Origin: Tetrapyrgos nigripes
Lineage: Eukaryota; Basidiomycota; Agaricomycetes; Agaricales; Campanellaceae
Assembly: GCA_013368315.1 (NCBI GenBank)
Contig: JAACJM010000049.1
Coordinates: 372,001 to 436,000, forward strand
Direction: 5' to 3'
Length of the DNA: 64,000 nucleotides
Positions 57,197-64,000 of this stretch are shown piece after piece; positions within the stretch are counted from its first letter, which is position 1; every line of letters begins with the position of its first letter. The notes under the pieces are model-generated. The model saw only the letters and a list, made by a program, of their open reading frames with translations, was not told where the DNA came from and searched no databases. A program made the position numbers and the translations under genes.

Positions 57197-57612
57197 ATTC
57201 GCATAGCGGTGAAGGGAAGGGACAGACGTGAATAGTTGTACTTCGGGTGCACTAGCGGCGTTATTGCTATTATGGGTGTTACTAGTCCAGGATTGGTCTG
57301 AAACAATTCATGCGTTGGTTTCTTCTCTGTTTCCGAGTCTTAGAGAAAGACTTGCTCCCAAAAGACGACCCTCCGAACCCTTGACCGCCTTGACCTCCAG
57401 CCTGACCAGGAGGAGGATGCTCGTTCCCACATCTATCACCGAATTTGTATGTACCTCGCAGGTAGAATTGACAGACTGCCTAGCAAGAGTTGGCGTTAGT
57501 GGAAGAGAAACAAAAACAAAAAGAAATACTCACCATACCCGCTCGTCGTCGTCGAGCAGCAAGCCTTTCAGGCAGGCAATTCCAAACAAAGCAAGTCATT
57601 TCCACGGAAGCG
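57197..57612 (-). pseudogene. inverted, truncated duplicate of the NUP42 5' end
   Basis: The minus strand matches NUP42 from about 54,155 (upstream of the ATG) to about 54,575. It keeps the same ATG-plus-GTGAGT start, intron 1 and the CCCH exon, so it was copied as DNA and not from mRNA. In the finger the second Cys codon TGC has become TAC (Cys to Tyr), which would destroy zinc binding, and CRNEH reads CGNEH. The rest of the gene is absent. Its upstream part now faces the Zn2Cys6 gene 58 bp away. Confidence 0.9.
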
Positions 57613-57670
57613 TCAGGGCCAAATCAAGTTTTCCGCTTTGTCAGACTCAACACCCTTTCTTGCCTCCACC

Positions 57671-60585
57671 ATGTCACCGGAGAGTAGCACTGGCCCTCTG
57701 GAAATTACGATCCAACCAAGATGGAAGAAACCTCCAGCATGTGACTATTGCAGGACTCGTCGAGTTTTGTGTCATCCTCAACCAGAGGGCAGGTCTTGCC
57801 CTAGATGTCTAGAGAAGGGTGTCAAGTAAGTGTCTGTGTGAATCGATCAGTGTCTTTTGCGGTATATTATTGACTCTCAAGACCGTGGCTTGCAGATGTA
57901 CAACTACACCGTCCGTTCGAAAAAAACGTAGACGACAACATGAAATTTTAGCAGCGAGGAAAGAGTAAGTTACTACGCGCGATCGTGCCAACACCGATGA
58001 ACGCAACATTCATGCTATCGATCTGATCTCCGCCGTCAGGGATGATGGAGGGACGTCTCAGGGTCAAGAACTTGCGGCGTCAAGGGCTTTGACTGTGACG
58101 ACAACGTCGGCCGCACAATACCCACCGCGTATAACACACATGCTAGCGACTGGCGCAGACCTTAACGATGTGTATAGAAGGCCCATCGCTTTCGCTCCAG
58201 TTTCTTCTCGTCCGCAATTACAACTTCCAAAACGTCTAATGCAGGATTTATTCAATGGTGCGTGTTTGTATTTCATTATATGTACCGTAATTTGTAAGAC
58301 GTCCTCGAACTAATAAAACTCATTCATCAACGCATAGACTTTTTCTATACACCCTGTTGCCTTCATCCTATCATCCCTTACTACAGAGTACGTGCTCGTC
58401 TCGCAGGATGCGGTTGGCAACTGTCTTCCCTCTCACCTCAGGAATGTGTCCTGGTTCACTGTATCTTCGCCCTCGCATCTACGGTGTCTATTGATCCCCT
58501 TATAATCGGCCCAGAACCTTTTCCGAAAGAGTGTATCAACATTCTGTCCATCATCAACCCCGTGAAATTTATCAAAAGCGATCTGAGGGAAATCGGTAGA
58601 CGGAGAGAGAGCGTTGGGTTGTGCCAGCAGTTAAGAGCGGAAGCACTGAGGCAGGCACAGAATGAAGCTATCACTGTATGGGTGTCGCCTGAGAATGCAG
58701 CTAGTTGTTTGTTGTTGGATGCGTTGCTAAGCCGTGAGTATCGAGTTTTTAGGACCTTGGGATATGGGCTCACGGATGCCTAACCTACTCAATGATGACA
58801 GAATACGACGGCCCAAACTGTTACGGTGCAGCTTTTACGTGGCAAGCTCGAAAGCTTGCCGAGTCTTGGTATAAACAACCGCAGCTTTACAACTGGGCTT
58901 TTGGAACGATAGACCTTTCGGTCAGGTGGACAGCTTTCTTGGTGGGTGACTTGGTTTCTTTCTGCTTCCTACGCTGACCTTTGGCCGTTGACTCTTTAGC
59001 TGGCTGACATGCTTGCGGCGTTACATTCAGACAGATCTGCAGATTTGTGCGTCCCTTATTTCCTCTGTTTCTTTGTTGATTTACTATTATTTATATTATT
59101 CTAGTTCAGCTTCAGATGAACAGCTCATATGTGGACACGAGCAGCTATCGTTGGAAAAATTGGAATCGTTTCTGAGCCAAGGCTGTAATAGCTGGCAATT
59201 TTATGGATATTATATTTCTAGTGAGTTGCAGAGTTTGATGTCATGTTCAACCATGCTGAATGTGCACCTATCCACTGTGTCTTTCAGTCACCTTTCAGAT
59301 TACCCGCCTCGCAAGAGAGGTATACGAACGCATCAGGGGACGTGAGTGATCATTTCTTGTTTCATCAATTATAGCTATTGATTTCGGTGAACCAACCCCC
59401 CTCCCCCAACCCATCTGTTCCTACTACATACTGATGTACTACTAAATAGCGTACACCCGAGGTCGCCCCTACGACCTTCAACTTATCAAACACTACACTG
59501 CATCTCTTCATCTCCTGCACGACGTATACAATGCTTTACACAAACAGGGTGTTCTCCTAGCTCGTCAAAACCAAAGCCAGAAGTTTGCGATTCTCGGTAT
59601 CGTCAGAACGGTCTCGATCGGATGGACGAATTTGACGCTGCATTTTTACAAAACGATGAAAGAAATGTTGGAGGAGAGCTCGGTTAAAGATTTGTACTAC
59701 ACCACAACGTCTGGCGGGCCCTGGCATGGGCACGGGATTAATATCATAGACGGCTTGGATGGCCTCGAACGGGGAACATACAGTTACTCCTCATCACTGG
59801 CAGAGCTAGAACTGACACCAATCTTCCTTGCTGTTAGAACTCTAACATGCAAAGCTGCTATTGATCACTCTGAAATGATCGAGGATATTTACTCCATTTC
59901 GAGATTGACGCAAACGAAATTTGTAGGAGGGGATTTGAAGAGATGGGTGGAATTTGTGATAGATGTGACGGATTCGGGGATTATGTCTGCGAGTGAAGGG
60001 ATTCAGACGCTTGAGAGGTGAGTGACTCTGGGTAACCATGCTACACATAAATCGTTTGTCGTTTCGTCCAGTCTGGTTACGTTGATACCGTAACGGCATC
60101 CATCCATTGCCAAAGTCTTTCTGACTAACTAACGATTCTTCTCGTTCTTTCCTTCCCCTTTTTCCAACAGACTACGAGACGGACTGAAAATTGCCGGTTT
60201 TACCTGGAGAACTGATACAGATCTTGTCGAGGTTATCGATTCTCATGTATCCGCTCTCATGGACTCCAGTTCGGCCTCTGCTCAAGACCCTCCTCATATG
60301 CATATCTTTACTCACGATAATCCTGATTTAAATTATCATCACACGCATCTCAATCCTCATCCCGATCTGGCCATGGGTTATGATCCTGATATTGACTCTT
60401 TTCGCAATCTCGAGATCAACTCAATCTCCGGTCATATGCACGTTCCTCCTCCTCAGGCTTCTGCTGGTGTTCCTCCAGGACCAGGGCCAGGAATTTCACC
60501 GTATGACCATGACCATGACCCTTTGGTTTCAGGGTATACGTATGCTTATGCTTCGACACGTAGCTCAGATTTTTTCAAATCATGA
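57671..60585 (+). CDS. Zn(II)2Cys6 fungal transcription factor
   Basis: About nine exons. Exon 1 (57,671-57,825) encodes MSPESSTGPLEI then the binuclear cluster ACDYCRTRRVLC...CPRCLEKGVK; the sixth Cys comes from exon 2 (57,896), giving Cx2Cx6Cx8Cx2Cx6C. A basic stretch, VRKKRRRQHEILAARKE, follows. The long middle region (FFYTPCCLHPIIPYYRVRAR, AGCGWQL, CLLLDALLS, GRPYDLQLIKHY) is helical, as in the fungal-specific regulatory domain. The C-terminus is His/Pro/Asp-rich and ends SSDFFKS. It is expected to be a nuclear DNA-binding regulator; targets are unknown. Homologs in Agaricomycetes are common. Its 5' side derives from the inverted NUP42 promoter fragment. Confidence 0.92.
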
Positions 60586-61099
60586 TGAGTGCTAGTACTG
60601 ATAAACTTTTACCTCGTAATTAATATGTATGTATCTACTCGTATTTAATCATGTGTCTCTGTATATTCCCCTTCCTTCTTTCTGCCTTTGTTTTGGTCCC
60701 AACGATGTTACTACGATGTCAAACTCCCCCCTACTTTTTGTTGCCACCCACAACCGAGTCACCGAAAACTGTACATGTACAGCTGATGGTGACGTCGGAG
60801 TCCGGACAAACCCTGGGCAAGGCTATTAACAAGCTACTTAGCTATTAGCCTTGACTACAACTACTCCTCCTCGGCATCAATGACTGGGTTTATCGAACAA
60901 CGTTAAAATTTTTACCATCCAAGAACAGGTGGAGTCAAATCTAATGTGTTACCAGAGCAGGCAAGGCAATGGCGGTGATAAATCATTGAATCAGTGTTAC
61001 TACTTAGGTGTGTACATTTCTACTGCGCAGTGCGTATCCCTGATATTAATACTCTCTGATCACTAAAGACCTTGCTTTGATTGGTAATTCCGTCTCGGA
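60586..61099. other. intergenic; boundary to the right repeat island
   Basis: No gene is supported. CG becomes scarce past about 60.9 kb. Confidence 0.45.
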
Positions 61100-62202
61100 A
61101 ACACAAGAGCACAATGCGAATCTTTATGTTCTCTGGTAAACAATTTCAATCTGACCTACGAGGCTTTTGGATCAGATATCGTCTTCAGCTCAGGGCCAGC
61201 TGCGTCGAATTCGGCCGGTTCACTAATACAACAATATAGGTCTGATTTTGGGAAGAAGCATACACCTAATGAGCTTCATGAGAGTCTAATATGGGATGAA
61301 GATGACAAGTTTGAAACCACCTTGAATCCAAATATTTCATGGAAGATCATAGAAAAGAAAAAGGGAAAAACCACCCGTCAAGAAGCAACCAGGAAACTTT
61401 GTTCCTATTGAAAGAACTGACCATTTGTCAAATACAGAGACTTCAACCTATAAAATATATACAAACGTTCACAATCATGGTGAAGCTCATGGTTATCCAA
61501 TGTCAAAATGGTCTGAAAACAGCTGTGTTTATGACTCCGCAATCATGCTTCTATATCACTTGTTCAAATCTAATCAGGCAGCGTTTTATGAGGAACGTGC
61601 AAATTTCTCCTCAATGTTGATGGATGAGCTGTCAGACACCTTTGAGTCAGGTATAGCCAACTTCACTAACATCCACGAAAGAATCCGTGGACAGCTTTTT
61701 CTTCTCGACCCTTATTCTTTCCCTGACAAAGCATATGCAGATACTTCGGATATATTACAGGAGTTATTACATACAATAAACCCAATAACAGAATGAAATG
61801 TGTATTGTGCTAACAATCACTCATACTTTCAAGACAGGGTTCAACACAATCTGATGCTAGCACGTACAACTGGTACATACCAATCTACACAACATTGGGT
61901 TTCACACTTTGTAGAGCCTTGGGCCGATAAATGTCAATATTGTCATGCTGACATGTTTCATAGATACAAGTTCCAAAGGTTTCCAAAGTTTCTACTAATG
62001 TCTTTACCGCATGAATGTAATGTGGAGATTCAAAATATAATACATGTGCCTCGGGGACCAGTGTCTCAAGAATATCACATAAATGGCACAATTTGTTTTG
62101 GAGATGGACACTTTGTTAGCAGAATGTTTGATGGTCAAGATGAGTGGTTATATGATGGAATTGGAACTGGGATACCAACAAAGTTATCTACAACAGTTCA
62201 AG
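61100..62202 (+). pseudogene. C19-like cysteine peptidase domain relic, transposon-type
   Basis: Broken frames with a recognisable order. First comes a linker (FGSDIVFSSGPAASNSAGSL, GKKHTPNELHESLIWD). Then NSCVYDSAIMLLYHLF (61,518), which looks like the nucleophile Cys box of ubiquitin-peptidase-like folds. After that come a Cys-rich part (CQYCHADMFHRY), YHINGTICFGDGHFVSRMF (62,074, His box) and WLYDGIGTG (Asp). A TGA at 61,795 and frame changes interrupt it. The same Cys...His...Asp layout occurs at the end of large helicase-bearing transposon proteins in Agaricomycetes; that link is from memory. An LTR cuts the frame at 62,203. Confidence 0.55.
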
Positions 62203-62634
62203 TGTCACGAATCGCCGCTCTATTCACCTCCCTATTCATTTCTTAACTCCACGGACTACTATTCATTTCTCTCATATTCCCACCATCATCTTCTCTATCT
62301 ACGGTTACCATCACTTGATCTAATATGTACATCGTTTATCTCCTCCGATTCCTATCTCCATGGACATTCTCACTTATTCACTTACTCTCAATTCACTTCT
62401 TTTACATATATACCAAGGAGCCTGTAGTTAGTTCCTCAGTCTGTTCACTTCATCTCCACTCCGCTCTCAGTACAGTGCAGTGTCGAGTATAGTCAGCTAC
62501 TCATCTTCTACTTGTGTCTACGATTTCTCTATTCTCTCTTTCTTTATCTCTCTCTCTCTCTCGATATCGTCTTGTCTGTAACTCGTCAATCTATTGGTTC
62601 ATTGTGTGACTTGGGTGGTTATTGCTAAGTGACA
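62203..62634 (+). repeat. LTR related to the Gypsy element, solo or 5'
   Basis: Starts TGTCACGAATCGCC (compare TGTCATGAACTGCT) and ends GTGACTTGGGTGGTTATT...GTGACA. It shares AGTGTCGAG-TAGTCAGC-TACTCATC with the Gypsy LTRs and includes a (TC)n run at about 62,550. I found no clear 5 bp duplication, so the type is open. Confidence 0.7.
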
Positions 62635-63088
62635 ACGTTCTTGACATCAAGCTGAGAATAGCAAGCTGGAATATTTTACAGATAAAAAAGGCAGTAGTGG
62701 TTCTGTATGTGACCTCAGCTATTGAGACAGGTTGAGGACTGCTGGAACATCAGTAAAATGGCAAATCAACTTTTCCTCACTTTTTGGAGCTTTCACTAAC
62801 TTTTTCCCATCAAGCCTTTTGATAGACTTTTTTGATGGAAGCTTTTCTGACTTGTGACCTTCTATGACATAGGAAAGAGAATAGATTTTCGAGATACGAG
62901 TTCTGACATCACGATAATGTGACCCAGTCCTTCTTAGCTTCTTGCATACATCATCTCCTTCTGGGATATCTTTTCCAATCGTTCAAGTCATCCTTCAAAC
63001 TTCTGATTCTTCTCTCACTCTCGCATATCCTTGTCCCTTGTCTCTGTGTCCTTTCTTATTCTACCAAGCGTCCCTTCCCATCCTGTCA
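62635..63088. other. CpG-poor spacer, possible continuation of the peptidase relic
   Basis: At 62,650-62,715 a frame reading LRIASWNILQIKKAVVVLY could be the end of the peptidase domain beyond the LTR. Otherwise nothing is supported. Confidence 0.35.
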
Positions 63089-64000
63089 TGTCCAGCTCGC
63101 AACCCCCTCTCCAGCAAACACTTCCTCCTCGCTGTATGGCTCATGGTATGGATGGTCACTTCCTGCACCCTGTTGATCTGACTGGCATGCCACCTGTAGT
63201 GCACACAGATCCTGATGGTGTTCTGCCTTTGGCGAACCCTGACCCTGCTGGTGTTCCACATCTGATGAACCCTGACCCTGCTGGTGTTCTGCCTTTGGTG
63301 ACCCCTGGCCTGGTCGGGGGCCACGCCTTCAGCTAATGCTGATCCTGGTGGTGTCATGCCTTTGGCGTTTCCCACTGTTCCTGTTCCTGATGCCCTTGGC
63401 AGTTCCTCCTCCCATGATGGGGACAGAGACAGGTCCACTGTGTTCAGCGAAGACCAGTTCATTGAGCCAGACTCCTCATGGCTCCCTCCTACTCCTGTTA
63501 GGCCTGCTCCAGGTCATAATGGTGACCAACGTCCTGACACTAGCCCACCCGTGGTGAATGGTCCTCCTCCAGTCCATCCTTGCAGATGCCCTATGGGCCT
63601 CAATGTCTCTGACCACAGTGACTCAGACGACCCTGACAGTGCTCCACAGCACCCTAAGGCTGACTCTGCTCACTGCTGGAGACCTGGAGAGGACCACTTC
63701 CCTGGGCAAGCCTGTTCTGGCTTTGGATCCTCGGGTCACTGCCCTCAGGGCCCCCAGAATTCAGACCCAGGTTCGGGTAGTTTTCCTGGCTTCAGTTCCT
63801 CAGGCCACCATCCACAAGGTCCCCAGGACTGTTCGTATTCTTGTCCTCTTGTTTTTGTCCAGTCCTGACTTCCTATCCTACTTGTAGCTGACCCAACTTC
63901 GGATAATACTTGTGGACAAACCCGTTACAGTTTTGGTCCCTTGGGTCACTGTTCCCATGGTCCCCAGAGCTCTAACCCTGTTCTGGGTGACGCTCCTGAG
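63089..64000 (+). pseudogene. Pro-rich, repeat-bearing gag-like ORF, runs off the window
   Basis: Starts MSSSQPPLQQTLPPRC. It has about 30 bp repeats coding (N)PDPAGV units at 63,200-63,310, a frame change near 63,336, then SGFGSSGHCPQGPQ, GFSSSGHHPQGPQ and GPLGHCSHGPQ units (63,715-63,975). It is low-complexity and resembles the N-terminal region of retroelement Gag proteins. It is cut by the window end, so identity is uncertain. Confidence 0.4.

Noticed and set aside
1..64000. CRISPR arrays, bacterial operons or prophage
   Set aside because: No regularly spaced repeats; introns and gene families are those of a basidiomycete.

Overview
This is a nuclear segment from a filamentous basidiomycete, almost certainly a mushroom-forming Agaricomycete. 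Nearly every supported gene is split by short (about 45-60 bp) GT-AG introns. Several proteins belong to families known mainly from Agaricomycetes: a DUF6593 protein, a DUF4470 protein and a fungal 7-TM protein. They sit beside pan-eukaryotic genes (CDK8/SSN3, NUP42, an S10 carboxypeptidase, a Zn2Cys6 regulator). I found no convincing tRNA, rRNA or CRISPR array.

The window alternates between two kinds of DNA. CpG-rich gene islands (about 11.6-38.7 kb and 52.4-60.6 kb) carry intact multi-exon genes. In order these are an S10 serine carboxypeptidase (-), the Mediator kinase SSN3/CDK8 (-), a DUF4470 protein (+), a DUF6593 protein (+), a charged nuclear-type protein that may be Rrn9-like (+), an FAD-dependent oxidoreductase with an N-terminal membrane anchor (-), a small protein with a possible CVNH-like N-terminus and an amphipathic helical tail (+), NUP42 (+) and a Zn2Cys6 transcription factor (+). 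CpG-poor repeat islands (about 1-4 kb, 38.8-51.8 kb and 61-64 kb) hold decayed genes and transposons whose inactivating changes are mostly of the CpG to TpG/CpA type.

Mobile DNA: a young, apparently intact Copia element (5,191-10,229, - strand; 236 bp LTRs with one difference; GTATA target duplication; primer site matching the anticodon arm of initiator tRNA-Met). A dead chromodomain Gypsy element (40,579-47,378) is nested in frame inside another retroelement-like ORF. There is a PIF1/Helitron helicase relic (49.2-49.6 kb), a cysteine-peptidase relic (61.1-62.2 kb) broken by a related LTR, a hAT-like MITE (34,027-34,553) and a pair of short MITEs (37.7 and 38.2 kb).

The most notable observations are: an inverted partial duplication of the NUP42 5' end, introns included, that now abuts the start of the Zn2Cys6 gene; the sharp CpG compartmentation with CGA-to-TGA stops in the Gypsy element; the helical-tailed small protein in its own island between repeats; and very small exons (3, 7 and 13 nt) in three genes. 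Exon structures are read by eye from splice signals and protein similarity. No database search was run.
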